Source: Thalassia testudinum
Lineage: Eukaryota > Streptophyta > Magnoliopsida > Alismatales > Hydrocharitaceae
DNA: 64,000 nt
Assembly: GCA_037157565.1 (NCBI GenBank)
Contig: JAZHRO010000056.1
Location: 33,789,501 to 33,853,500, forward strand
Direction: 5' to 3'
Under the pieces are notes generated by a model that saw only the letters and a program-made list of their open reading frames with translations, had not been told where the DNA came from and made no database searches. A program made the position numbers and the translations under genes. This document shows, one piece after another, positions 10,527 to 21,838 of this stretch (position 1 is its first letter; the number at the start of each line of letters is the position of its first letter).

Positions 10527-11996
10527 GGTGAGCTTTCGAGTAAGTTTCTATCCAATTCCTTTAAATTTGTCTCTTCTCCCTTCACGGGTATTGTTGTTTT
10601 TGGTGTGCAGGTGAACCTGGTGGAAGGAGAAGAAGGCTGACGAAGTCGAGGACGAGAGCAGATCCAAGGCGGGAACGAGAGCGTGAAGACGCCGACATCG
10701 CATTGGAGCTTCGCACACGTTGCCGAACAAGTAGGTTTTCTTTTCTCATCAAATTAGGGTTAACTTGCCACCACAATAAAAAAAAAAAAAATTTAAAACT
10801 AAAAACTAGAAAAACTTCTTGGGATTTCTTGAGGGCAAGTGGATTAAAATTCACTTGATTGATTGGTTGTCTTCACTCCCACTGCCCCGGGATTTCCCGC
10901 CTTACTTCGCATAGCGAAAATCCGAGAATCTTGATTCTTAGATTTTTCGCCGTGGGAAGTATTCTTTGAGGCAAAGAAAAAGATTGCTTGTATCCCTCTT
11001 TTGCCTCACTTATCTTTAATTCAGGATCACATTTTTTGGTGGGGAGACTTGGAATTGAGTTGATTCCAACCCCACCACGACTTTTCAAACTTGCCTGTGA
11101 TTCGATCCTGAATACTTCAACCCCAACAATTTTATTTTCTTTATCTTTTGGTTGAAGCCTTGTGTGTGGAAATCATTTCTGGTGATTGGGAGCACTTGAA
11201 TTGAAGTGCTTTGGCTCCCTGTCACATTGATATAAAACTGATTCGTGCATCCACACTTAGAAATCTCCATTTAGGGTAGCCCATTGCATTTTAGCATGCA
11301 TTAACTAACTGATAATTGAAGATGGGTTTCTTGGGTTTTAGAAGGAAAACCTGTATTTTTGCAAAAACCCGGAGATTGGTTGAATTGGTAATTCAGCAAA
11401 ACCCTAAAATTTATACTACTTAAGGCTGAACTCTAAAAACCATTCGCCAATAAAAACTTCAATTCGGGGAGATTTCCCCGTTGCATGCTTGTTCTTACAC
11501 ACTCTTAAAATCAATCACTTGGGCATTACCCGTAAACAACGCCCTTCACATTCCAAAAGCACTTGACCCTAAGCCTCTAATTAAAACTGGTAGTAACTTG
11601 ACCCTTACTAAGGATTGGAGGTCTAACTACCTGTGTGTAGCGACTACGTGCTGGTGAGAGTTCCCGCGTGCTATCGGGTGTCTAAGACTGGGGCAAACGG
11701 CCTTTCAATCTGGCCCGGTGGTTCCGCGGTGCTCGCATTCGGTTCCGTAGTTCGTGATAGTAGGTAACTTAGATCTTTAGGTCTAAGGGCACACTGTAGA
11801 GGTTAGGAACTTGACTATATTGATTTGTAATCAAGTGTACCTTTGCGGCGTCATTTCTCTCATCCCTTTTCCCTTCTCATCTCCCCAATTCTTCCTGCGG
11901 TAGTGCATGTTTGGGAGGAGGTCACAAAACCCTGAACTATTTGAATTGACTGATAAATCTAGAAAATAAGTCGAATCGTCCTCCTCCTCCACAAAC
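10527..11996 (+). other. Element 2 untranslated leader
   Basis: About 1.47 kb with no convincing coding frame. A candidate short intron lies at 10528-10610: the donor context GAG/GTGAGC abuts the primer site and the acceptor is T-rich with GTGTGCAG before 10611. A homopolymer run of 13 A lies at 10779-10791. The leader presumably holds packaging signals, but I see none that I can name. Confidence 0.6.
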
Positions 11997-13126
11997 ATGG
12001 CTGCACGCCCACCCCCAAATCCCGAGGGAGGAAACCACCCTCAGAACCCACCAGGTGGTGGAGCCTTAGATCCCATAACCTGCCTCCAAGCCCAAATGGA
12101 AATGTATAATGAGCAAATCGAAGCCATTCGGGAAACATTGGAGGAAATGCAGAACCCTCCCGAACGGGAGGAGCCTAGGTCTCTTAGCTCTTATCAGAAT
12201 CCCGCTGCTACAGAGACCATAGGACAAATTCGGGTCCCCATGGGCGGGGACGACTTTGAATTAAAACCAAACATAATTGGCCTAATCAATTTTCACTTTC
12301 ATGGTCTTGCAAGTGAAGACCCATTTCTCCACTTGGAAGACTTAACCCGACTTGCTGAAACCGTTAAACCAAGAAATGTCGGGTTATCTATAGTCCTCAT
12401 GAAAATGTTCCCGTTTTCATTACGGGATAAAGCGTTGCAATGGTTACGCACCCTTGGGAGAACCATCCACTCTTGGGAAGAGATGCGATCAGCGTTTCTC
12501 AAGAAGTTCTTCCCAATCGGGCAGACCAATGCGCTTCGCCGTGCTATCACTTCATTTACGCAACAAAACGGCGAACAATTTCATGAGGCATGGGAGAGGT
12601 ATAACGACCTCCTCAGGAAGTGTCCGCACCACGGGCTGCCTAAGTGGCATATAGCCCAGATTTTCTACTATGGGCTAAATGAGACTTTGAAGCAGATTGC
12701 AGACGCTTCCTGCGGAGGGAACTTTATGAATAAAGACGAGAATGGAGCATTCGAGCTGTTTGAAAATATGAGTGAAAACTCGATGAACAATGCTTCCATT
12801 GTCGCCTTTAATCGTACCAGCCAGCCCCGAAATGTCCACGAAGTTGACACGGGACCCTCCCATTCATCCACTGATCTAAGCCTTATTGCACAAAAACTGG
12901 ATGAAGCTCCGTCGTGCATAAGAAGCTGGACGAGCTTCTGGCCAACCCCGCCCGATCTATGGCAAACACCACCTCTTCACCACTTCGTCACAATCCAAGT
13001 TCTTCTAATACCAGGCTTATCCCGAGAAACCCCGTTAGACCTTCCTTACCGAGTGTCGCGCCAGGCGACTCGGTAAGTCATGTGGAACTGGCTTCTGCGA
13101 GCCAGTATTTCGACACGGAGGACTAA
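11997..13126 (+). pseudogene. Element 2 gag, capsid region (frameshifted)
   Basis: Structural Gag protein that forms the virus-like particle. Starts ATG 11997 with a Pro/Gly-rich N-terminus, then a capsid-type domain (about residues 80-265): FHFHGLASEDPFLHLEDL, MFPFSLRDKALQWL, FLKKFFPIGQTNALRRAI, GEQFHEAWERYNDLLRKCPHHG, AFELFENMSENS. This series is diagnostic of the Athila/Tat gag. After QKLDE (about 12905) the frame shifts; the correct reading resumes with KKLDELL in the frame of 12914-13126 and meets a TAA at 13124-13126. The unshifted frame ends at 13076 with unrelated sequence. Confidence 0.9.
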
Positions 13127-14061
13127 GCCTCCGTGTGCTCAGACGCATATCTACATGCGGACGCGTCCTCTGGCATAGAAGATGCTTGCGCCCTGGGGAA
13201 CAACCCGTTCTCTGCCACTTATAACCCAGGGTGGCGTAATCATCCGAACTTCGCATGGTCCAACAACCTGCAGCGCCAAAACCCCGCGGGTGGACCAATG
13301 CGACCGTCCGCACCCGTCATCCCAAGGGTCCAGTTTAATCCTATGGCAAATCCGCCATCAGGCCCTTGCGTACCACAAACTGAACACGCATCAAGCCCTC
13401 TTGACAAATTGATGCGAATGATGACGGAAATGTCAAAGCACCATGAAGAGAACATGACCTCTCTTCAGCACCAATTGGCGCAGCAGAATGCCGAGATCAG
13501 TCAACTACGCATGGCGACTCGATCTCAGGGCACTCTTCCCGCCCAACCTGTTCCAAACCCGCGAAATTTCGTGCCCCGTGGTTCTCAACCACAGGTACGA
13601 CCTTCTCAGGGACAGGTTAATCAAGTTCTGCAAGCTCCGAGCATTCCACCAGGATTTCAGGCTAATCCTGCTGCAGCACCACACTCTTATATCCCCATTG
13701 CAAACCCTCCTCCACCGTATGATCCCACTGGACCCGCATCGTCCAATGCTATCACTACGAGGAGCGGTAAGCAGACCGTCGATCCGCCTCGACCTGATCC
13801 TGGCCCATCTTCTTCTTCGCCCTCTCATTCGGGAGGCATACCGCATTCGCGAGAGGATGATGCACCAAAACTTGTGCCAGAATCAGTCCCATTCCCTGAG
13901 GCTCTACTAAGGGAGCCAAAAGGAAAAAAGAAAAATACGCAGGCCTTTGACAACCTACGTAATTTGTTCAGGGATGTAGAAATCAAGGTACCCCTGCTCG
14001 AGGCAATCGACCACATACCTACTGTCGCTCGATTTTCAAAGACTACACAACACCCAGGCGA
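13127..14061 (+). pseudogene. Element 2 gag C-terminal half and gag-pro linker
   Basis: This continues gag in the same frame after the TAA. It contains the branch hallmark YNPGWRNHPNFAWS (about 13221-13262), a coiled stretch (MRMMTEMSKHHEENMTSLQHQLAQ region, 13411-13480), a Pro/Gln-rich linker with NPRNFVPRG (13556-13582), the ITTRSGKQT motif (about 13751) and PFPEAL (13889-13906). No CCHC zinc knuckle is present, as is usual in Athila. The PLLEAIDHIPTVARF protease entry segment is near 13993-14037, after which the frame is lost between about 14040 and 14062. Confidence 0.85.
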
Positions 14062-15051
14062 CAGTCAAAGAAGACTAAGAATCCGGTGGTTCTCTCGCCT
14101 CATGCGAGTTGTGCTATACTGTCAAACTTACCATCGAAGCAGAAAGATCCGGGCACACCACTGATTTCCTGTAGCATCCAAGGCTGTAGTTTTAACCGTG
14201 CCTTGCTTGATCTAGGATCTTCCATCAATCTCATACCGACCATCATGCTCAAAAAATTTTCCTTGGGAAATCTGAAACCCACCCCTGTCACGTTACAGTT
14301 GGCAGATCGTTCTGTCAAAATCCCGAAGGGTGTGGTGGAAGACGTGGTGGTTAGGGTCAACAGTCTCTGTTTTCCTGTTGACTTTCTTGTTTTAGATATG
14401 GAAGTTCCTAGTTCACTTTCTGATTGTCCGATCATCCTCGGTCGACCTTTCTTGGCCACAGCCCGCGCCCACATCGACTGCGAGTCGGGCTGTATTGAGA
14501 TTGCCGTTGGATCTGAGAAGCTCAAGCTTAACATATTCAAGGCAGCCAAGAACTTTGATTGCGATTGCATTGAGGATGACACGTCTGACGAGGACATGGC
14601 CGTCAGCGCGTGTATCGGACTAATTGGGACCTATTCGGACTGCTGCGGATTACCTATAAACACTGATAACTGCCTGACCAACGCATACTGTGACGTTCCC
14701 CAATCCCTCCCTTGTCCAGTACCTTCTCCTGGCCAGACTTCTGACGAGGTTTTCTCCGCTTCCCATACCTCGTGGTATGAGTCATATCCGGGCTACTCAC
14801 TGTCGGTCCACACTCATGAAGACCGAATTGCCCTTTCTTCCTCGCCAAATCAGGCGGATTTACAAATCCACACTGGGACCTTGAGCCCATATACTTCTCA
14901 CTGGGGCTATTCATTTTTGGATCCATCTATCCAAGAAGCCCCTCTTCTTGGCCAATCTGAAGGCCAGTTTCTTCCTCCTAACTTGTTCTCCTGCTCGTCT
15001 GGGACACTCTCGTCCCAAGAAATGCCAGATCCTTCCCCATCCACTCGATAG
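14062..15051 (+). pseudogene. Element 2 aspartic protease
   Basis: The homology begins by 14062, upstream of the first usable start (GTG 14086). The active-site box is LLDLGSSINLIP with the catalytic Asp codon at 14209-14211, followed by VTLQLADRSVKIPKGVVEDVVV and ILGRPFLATARAHIDCE (about 14434-14484). A long low-conservation spacer rich in Ser/Asp/Pro follows (14590-15048). A TAG at 15049-15051 stops the frame just before the NTLKYVFLG segment that leads into RT. The frame itself continues unchanged beyond it, so this is a nonsense mutation and not a gene end. Confidence 0.88.
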
Positions 15052-16185
15052 CTAAAAGTGCTGCCTAATACACTCAAGTATGTTTTCCTGGGACCAAATG
15101 AAACGCTCCCTGTAATCATCAGTTCAAAATTAACCATGGAGCAGGAGTGCAAACTAACTAAGGTCCTCCTAGAACACAAGGCAGCTATTGGATGGTCTTT
15201 ATCAGACTTATCTGGTATTAGCCCCTCCTACTGCACTCATCGTATATATACGGAGGAGGAGGCTTGACCTTCTCGCGAGATGCAGCGACGTCTCAACCCT
15301 AACATGCGGGAGGTCGTTAAGAATGAAATCATTAAGTGGCTGGATGCGGGTATAATCTACCCGATCAGCGATAGCCCCTGGGTGAGTCCGATTCACGTTG
15401 TGCCCAAAAAGGCAGGACTCACCATCCGTGTCAATGACAGGGGCGAATCCATCCCTACACGCACTCCTACATCTTGGAGAGTGTGTGTAGATTATAGGAA
15501 ACTCAATGCTGCAACCAAGAAAGATCACTTCCCGCTACCATTTATTGACCAAATCCTGGAGCGGTTAGCGGGAAATAAATTTTTCTGCTTCCTGGATGGA
15601 TTCTCAGGATATAACCAGGTGGCAATAGACCCCCGAGACCAAGAGAAAACCACTTTTACCTGCCCTTTCGGCACCTTCACCTTTAGAAGGATGCCGTTCG
15701 GACTTTGTAATGCGCCAGCAACTTTCCAGAGATGCATGCTGGCGATATTTCATGACATGGTGGGTGACTTTCTCGAGGTCTTCATGGATGACTTTTCAGT
15801 CTTTGGACCATCTTTCGACGAATGTCTTGCCAACCTGACTCGCATCCTTAGGAGATGTATTGATGTAAACCTCGTGCTTTCCTGGGAAAAAAGTCATTTT
15901 ATGGTGCACGAGGGAATTGTTCTTGGACATATCATCTCCGATAGGGGTATCGAGGTTGACAGAGCCAAGCTCGATATCATTGCTGATTTACCTGTGCCTG
16001 GTTCTGTCAAACAAATCTGCTCCTTCTTGGGACACGTCGCTTTCTATAGGAGATTCATCAAAGACTTCTCCAAAATTTCTCGACCCTTAACTCATCTCCT
16101 ATCAACCGACGTGCCCTTCGACATGGGCCCTGACTGTATACAAGCATTCACGCAGCTGCGTAATGCTGTCACCAAGGCCCCTGTT
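15052..16185 (+). pseudogene. Element 2 reverse transcriptase
   Basis: Starts with NTLKYVFLGPNETLPVII (about 15064) and IGWSLSDLSGISPSYCTHRI. A TGA at 15265-15267 sits where relatives have Arg (CGA), a CpG-type C-to-T change. From 15280 the frame is long and open: [45 protein letters not shown], the catalytic FMDD at 15781-15792, [16 protein letters not shown], and the connection motif [23 protein letters not shown]. All polymerase motifs are intact. If the TGA were read through, the RT domain would be complete. Confidence 0.92.
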
Positions 16186-16580
16186 CTCCAGCCGCCTGAT
16201 TGGTCCCTCGACTTTGAACTTATGTGTGACGCTTCAGACCTTGCAGTCGGAGCCATCCTGGGACAAAGACGCGATAGACACCCCTTTGTGGTATACTACG
16301 CCAGTAAGACGTTGGACGAGGCCCAGCGTAATTATACTACCACTGAAAAGGAACTACTGGCAGTCGTCTTTGGGCTGGAAAAATTCCGTTCTTACCTTCT
16401 GGGCTCTCACGTTATTGTTTTCACTGATCACGCGGCCATTCGCCATCTCATGCACAAGAAGGATGCCAAGCCTAGACTGATTCGTTGGATCCTTCTGCTC
16501 CAGGAATTTGACATTGAGATTCGTGATAAGGTCGGAGCCCAGAATGTTGTGGCTGATCACCTTTCCAGACTGGACCCTGA
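16186..16580 (+). pseudogene. Element 2 RNase H
   Basis: Continuous with RT in the same frame. [16 protein letters not shown] holds the first catalytic Asp (about 16216); [26 protein letters not shown] holds the Glu (about 16300-16370); [10 protein letters not shown] holds the next Asp (about 16420); [12 protein letters not shown] ends the domain (about 16542). No inactivating change is seen here. The domain passes straight into the integrase without a second RNase H. Confidence 0.92.
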
Positions 16581-17945
16581 CCATATTGGACTTACTCTGC
16601 CAATTAATGAAGTTTTTCCTGATGAGCACCTATTGGCAATAAATGTGGCAAGTGGACTGTGGTATGCCGACATTGCCAATTACCTTGCTTCTGGATCTCT
16701 TCCACGTGGCTGGCCTAAAAACCAGCGCGAGCATCTCATGGCAGAAGCAAAGTATTATTTCTGGGATAATCCACTTCTTTTTCGGATAGGTGCTGATCAA
16801 ATCATCCGTCGCTGTATTCCTGACAGTGAGTTCCCCAGTGTGCTATCCTTCTGCCACGATCAGGCCTGTGGAGGCCATTTCTCTGGGAGGAAAACTGCAG
16901 CCAAGGTGTTGCAGTGCGGTTTCTTTTGGCCCTCCCTTCACCAGGACGCGCACACTTATGCCAAACATTGCACTAGGTGCCAGTCATTAGGGTCAATGGC
17001 ACATCGTGACATGATGCCCTTGCAACACATCCTAGCTGCGGAAATCTTCGACATCTGGGGAATTGACTTCATGGGTCCCTTTCCTCCATCCAACGGCTTC
17101 GAATTCATCCTCGTGGCCGTCGACTATGTTTCAAAATGGATCGAGGCTATTCCCGCGCGCCGTGCTGACCATGTTATCTCCACCCGATTCGTCAAGGACC
17201 ATATCTTTGCGCGTTTTGGGATCCCTCGGGCCATTATCTCGGATGGAGGAAGCCACTTTACCCATGCTTCTTTTCGGGCACTTCTGAGGAGGTACGGAGT
17301 CCACCATCGTATCGCATCCCCGTATCATCCTCAGACGAACGGCCAGGCGGAAGTGTCGAACCGGCAAATCAAGCAGATTCTCCAGAAAACGGTTCGGCCT
17401 GACCGTAAGGATTGGTCCGACAAGCTGACTGACGCACTTTGGGCGTATCGGACCGCCTTCAAGGCTCCCCTTGGTATGTCTCCATATAGAATCGTTTACG
17501 GGAAGCCTTGTCATTTGCCTGTGGAGTTGGAGCACCGCGCTTATTGGGCGGTTCGCCAATGTAACCTCGACCCAGACTTGTGTGAACGAGAAAGGAAACT
17601 CCAACTCCAAGAGCTGGAAGAGCTCCGTCGTGAAGCCTATGATTCTGCTCTAACCTTAAACAGCGCACTAAGGCTTTTCACGACAGCCATGTTCGGCGGA
17701 AGGAATTTGAGCCATCTCAGCAAGTTTGGCTCTATAATGCCCGACTCAAATTCTTTCCTGGGAAATTAAAGTCCAAATGGACTGGTCCTTTTCTGGTCTC
17801 AAGACCATTCCCCAATGGGGCCGTCGAAATCGAAGATCCCAAATCTGGGCGTAAATTTACGGTCAACAGGCAGCGTTTGAAACCCTATCTGACTCATGAA
17901 CCTGCCCCCGTTGGAGAAACCGTTGCCCTGCTGGAGGGTAACTAA
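16581..17945 (+). pseudogene. Element 2 integrase
   Basis: HHCC zinc domain ([11 protein letters not shown] near 16858; CTRCQSL near 16975), then the catalytic triad: Asp 17065-17067 (GIDFMGPFP), Asp 17242-17244 (ISDGGSHF), Glu 17350-17352 (QAEVSNR), giving the D,D35E spacing intact. The main frame runs to 17769, but its last ~40 codons are out of register: near 17655 a small indel shifts the frame, and the true C-terminus ([36 protein letters not shown]) continues in another frame to a TAA at 17943-17945. No chromodomain is visible. Confidence 0.92.
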
Positions 17946-18823
17946 TTCTTTGCCTCATTCTGAGTCCAGCTGGGGACATTAAATTCAGCGCTTGTTGGGA
18001 GGCACCCTAACAGCACTCACCATCCACCATCACTTTTCACACCTCTATCGCAATCACTTCACTTTTCTCTTCACCACCCACCATCCACCCACCCTTCCAC
18101 CCTGATCTATACCCTGAACCTCAGCTCTTGTTACCCGATCTTCCATCCTTCCTCTGCCTTTCCCTGCATGCATATGAGGACATAGCATTGTTTGGCATGG
18201 GGGGTGGATAGGCATCCATAGGATCCGGGTATGTTATGGTATCATACAGTTCCCACCTATTTATAAATATGCAAAAAAAAAAAAAAAAAAAGTGTGCTTC
18301 AAAATGTGTTGTAAGAGATATATTGACACGTGTTGCAAAAAAAAAAAAAAAAAATCAGAAAAGAGATGTTTTAAAAGAGTCAGTATATCTCATAAATGTC
18401 TGTATACTTTGTTTTTCGGTGAGTCACAAAAAAAAAAAAATCAGAAAATGGGAGTTGAGTTTTCCGTCATCATCTTAAGGGTCAATTCGAAGACATGAGC
18501 AGAAATTGGGACCAACCTGTACTTAAAAATTCGTGAAACCCTGGGATTGAGTCTTAATGTTCATCTGGTCAGTCTTGATCCTTCACTATGCACAAACCAT
18601 AACCTCTTGAGCTCTCGAGTACGGCAAAAACCTCCTGGGTCCTGGAAATCGTACTTAAGGTTTAAATATCAAGAGTCCTGGTTAGTTGAGAGATGATCTA
18701 CGTCATGTGAGACTTAAAGTACTGGTAGTCTTCTTTACAATTGGTTCTCACAATATTCCATAGTAAACACACCTGTATCACCTCAGAAGAAAATCTTCAG
18801 CTTAAGATCATTTCTAAATACTA
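17946..18823 (+). other. Element 2 3' UTR with conserved blocks and A-tracts
   Basis: Block I at 17966-18007 (CCAGCTGGGGACATT...AGCGCTTGTTGGGAGGC) and block II at 18175-18207 (TGAGGACAT...GGCATGGGGGG). Three A-runs of roughly 12-20 nt (about 18271, 18337, 18427) punctuate imperfect repeats of a GTGTGCTTCAAAATGTG/TGTTGCAAAA kind. No env-like gene is present. Confidence 0.75.
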
Positions 18824-18862
18824 TTTTGCTAGGGACTAGCAAAAGATAGGCATGGGGGTATA
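18824..18862 (+). promoter_or_regulatory. Stem-loop and polypurine tract of element 2
   Basis: Perfect 9-bp stem: TTTTGCTAG (18824-18832), loop GGA, CTAGCAAAA (18836-18844). It is followed by GATAGGCATGGGGGTATA, which ends at the 3' LTR start. The GCATGGGGG part is the likely plus-strand primer. Confidence 0.85.
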
Positions 18863-21175
18863 TGTTTGCACCTCAAAACACGCCTGTAATAACGCCTTCT
18901 TGTGCTATTTTCTAGCATTAACATTGCATAATAGGATCCTGTAATCGTATTTGTAAACACACTTGCATGCATGCATTTAATCAAGAGAGGAAGAGGAGTG
19001 AAACAATCGCCTGCATAGTTACATTTTTCTTCAAGTGCCTCCTTGCAAAATCACCCTCTTTTTATTTTTCCTCTTGATTTCTTCTTTTCTCTCCTTCCCG
19101 CGGCTGCACCCTTCCCGCGGCTGCACTCTTCCCGCAGCTGCATGCAGCAGCCACGCAGCACTTCTTCCCGTCACTTCTCCCTGCCAACGCCGCTCCGTAT
19201 AGCTGCAACTCGCACACCCTCTCCCTGCTGCAGCCGGCACGCCACTCTCCCCTCCTCTATAAGTAGCTGCAGCTTCATCCTCGCAAGGTGAGCTGCTGCA
19301 AAGACCCCGCAGCCACCACCTTCCTCTCCACCGTTCTCCCCTCCCATACGCCGGCCCTCCGTCGAGGAGGCACCCGGCGAGCAGGAGAACCCACTGTGGT
19401 GCACACCACCACAGTGGGAGCACCACCGCCCAGCTCTTCAACGAGCCGGTGGGCGTGGTGTTTTCTTTTCTCTTCGTATTCGTTTCCACGCCATTGCTGC
19501 CGCTTCAAGCTCCGAAGCTTGAAGCAGCAGTAGCAGCAGCTAAACCGCGGCGACAGCAGCAGCAGCAGCACCCCCCGTCTCCTCCGCGACCTTCCCCGCA
19601 GGCGCGCAACCCTCCGCGAGCGCCTGCAGGCCCATTCCCCGCCTCCGTCTCTGTTCTGTCCAACCCGCATTGCACCCGCAGCCGGCCGCCGCGCGCACTG
19701 CAGCGGCCGGTTACGGCCTCGCGCCGACCTCCGCGACCCTCCGCGACCCTCCGCGACCACCTGTAGACCTCCTCCACGCTCGCTCCTCCACGCCTTCGCC
19801 CGCCTGTCGCCTTCGCGCACGCCTGCAGGAACCCTACGCGAAGGCGCGCCCGCACCGCGACGGTCAGACATCCGCCTTCGCCTTCAGACGACGCGGAGTC
19901 AGACGTCTGCCGCCTCCGGCAGACGTCTTAACTCGCGCGTCCGCGATCACTCCTTCGCCCGCTCTCTCTCTCTGTCGATCTCTCCCGCCCTCTCTCTCTC
20001 TATCTGGCGCTCTCTGCTCTCTCTCACGTACTCTCTCTCTCTCTCCGTTCTCTCTCTCTCTCTGTACTCACAGCAACACACACACACCTATACCAGCACA
20101 TACACACACATTCACCGACGCACACACACACACTCACACACTTATAGTAACACATATATACTTATATACATCTATATATAATATATACATACATATATCT
20201 ATATATATATATATACTTATATACATAGTAATATCTATAGTTATGTATACATACATATATATATAATATATATATATATATATACGTATATATATCTATA
20301 TACTCATACTCATATACATATATATATATACATCTATATAGTATTATATATATAAACTTATATACATATATACATAGCTATATACATATATACATATACA
20401 CCTATATATATATACATATATATCTATATATATCTATACATATATACTTATACAATTATATACATACATATGTACATATATTTTCACGTTATTTACTATA
20501 CGCTGTATCGCGGGAATATCTGCATCAGTTGCTGATATTCCCCGATACACGTGTACAGAAAGCGTGTTCGCATTCATCATCCATCATCCATCCACACTAC
20601 ACGCGGCACATAGTCGTGTTGGTTGCGTCTCTCTAGACGTCGACTGACTCGACATAGTGCTACACTCCATCGCCACCTCCACCCCCACCCCTTTATATAT
20701 ATACTACATATAAATATATATCTATAGCTACTATATTTACTTTCTATCTGTTATCTTCCTTCTTAGTAAAAAGATAAAAAAAGGTATCAAAGTGAAAAGA
20801 TAATCTTTGATTTGCAGGTACCCCGTCTTGCAAGTAGCAAGGCGTGTTTTGAAACTCTGTTTTGGCTAAAAGCCAAGGACACAATTTTGAGGGTGTGCCT
20901 CAAGAACAAGGATTACCAGAAAAAAACCTAAATAAGAAAAATACCAAAAACACAATAAACGAACGGAAGAGACGCGTTTTAAGGAAAACGTAGAAACTCG
21001 ACTTGAACCCCACTTCCCTGAGTTCGACCCTGGGCCTAAAAGCGACAAGATAAAATCAAGTAGGCCAGGTTAAAAATTTCTGTAAAGAGATGGTTAGGTT
21101 CAAATTAGGTTAACCACTATATATATTTCAACGATAAAATCATCATATTAACAACCTATCTGTGCCGACCCATCA
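18863..21175 (+). repeat. Element 2 3' LTR (2313 bp)
   Basis: Same ends and internal landmarks as the 5' LTR: TATA 19258-19266, hairpins 19390-19418 and 19901-19928, simple repeats about 19963-20470. Visible differences from the 5' LTR include CTAGC/CTAGT and AATCGT/AATCGC in the first 100 bp and a 1-bp indel in the GTACCCC run near 20818. Confidence 0.95.
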
Positions 21176-21180
21176 CAACC
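21176..21180. repeat. Target-site duplication, right copy (CAACC)
   Basis: Matches 8171-8175. Confidence 0.95.
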
Positions 21181-21406
21181 CACACTGAATTCCGAAAAAA
21201 TTCTAAAAAAAAATATATATACATATACGTATGTATAGTTATTTACATTAAAGGAAGGATTTGGGCGATTCGTATTTTGGCAGACACCTGGGTGCTGCTT
21301 AGTCTTTGTAGATTAAGATCTTCGTATATTTCCTCCTATTGACAAGTGACGAAGTGTCTAAGCAATTACTTCTTAAATTCTGAAAGGAAATAAAGGCTAG
21401 AATAAA
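21181..21406 (+). other. Element 1 3' UTR, right part
   Basis: Resumes element 1 after the element 2 insertion. It is AT-rich with a TATATATACATATACG run (about 21214-21235). No gene or known motif is seen. Confidence 0.7.
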
Positions 21407-21443
21407 CCTTGCTAGGGACTAGCAAGGAGTAAGCATGGGGGTA
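21407..21443 (+). promoter_or_regulatory. Stem-loop and polypurine tract of element 1
   Basis: Perfect 9-bp stem CCTTGCTAG (21407-21415), loop GGA, CTAGCAAGG (21419-21427). The outer two pairs are C-G where elements 2 and 5 have T-A, so the pairing is kept by compensating changes. AGTAAGCATGGGGGTA follows, ending at the LTR. Confidence 0.88.
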
Positions 21444-21838
21444 TGATAACACTGCACAAGGGGGTGATAATTATGTTGAATATGGCCCATCTTAAGAATA
21501 AAAGGCACAGCATAAGTAGAATGGGAGCATTGCATACATCATGTACCAAGATTGCTTATAAAACTGTATTAATGGCCATTTGTGTAAGCACTTGTCAAAG
21601 CAGGCCTCAGATGAGCAATCGGACCATACGGATGGATTCAGAATGACGAACGGAGTCCAACAGACTCAAGATCGGCCAAATCCGACATCCGAAGCTCCTA
21701 CAATGGGCCCCATTGCGCCACGTCACCCCCGCTCCACCACACGCCACCTCTTCATCCAACCGAGATCAGATCTCAGCCATTGATCTTTGATTGAACGGCT
21801 GAGACTCGCGCACCTGCCCGCAGTTGCCGCGATAAAGT

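Larger units (their letters stand above)
8176..21175 (+). mobile_element. Element 2: complete Athila-like LTR retrotransposon, 13.0 kb
   Basis: Both LTRs start TGTTTGC and end ACCCATCA; the element is flanked by CAACC. In order: 5' LTR, tRNA-Asp primer site, 1.5 kb leader, gag, protease, RT, RNase H, integrase, 0.9 kb 3' UTR with stem-loop and PPT, 3' LTR. The domain order (integrase last) marks Ty3/gypsy; the lack of a chromodomain, the lack of a second RNase H and the tRNA-Asp primer fit Athila. No env-like frame lies between integrase and 3' LTR. Two frameshifts in gag/protease, three stop codons and a frameshift at the integrase end make it non-autonomous. The LTRs differ only at scattered sites, so it is the youngest gypsy insertion that can be dated here. 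Confidence 0.96.

Noticed and set aside
17946..18862. Possible env-like gene between integrase and 3' LTR of element 2
   Set aside because: Athila elements can carry one, but the interval is short, full of A-runs, and has no frame longer than about 80 codons.
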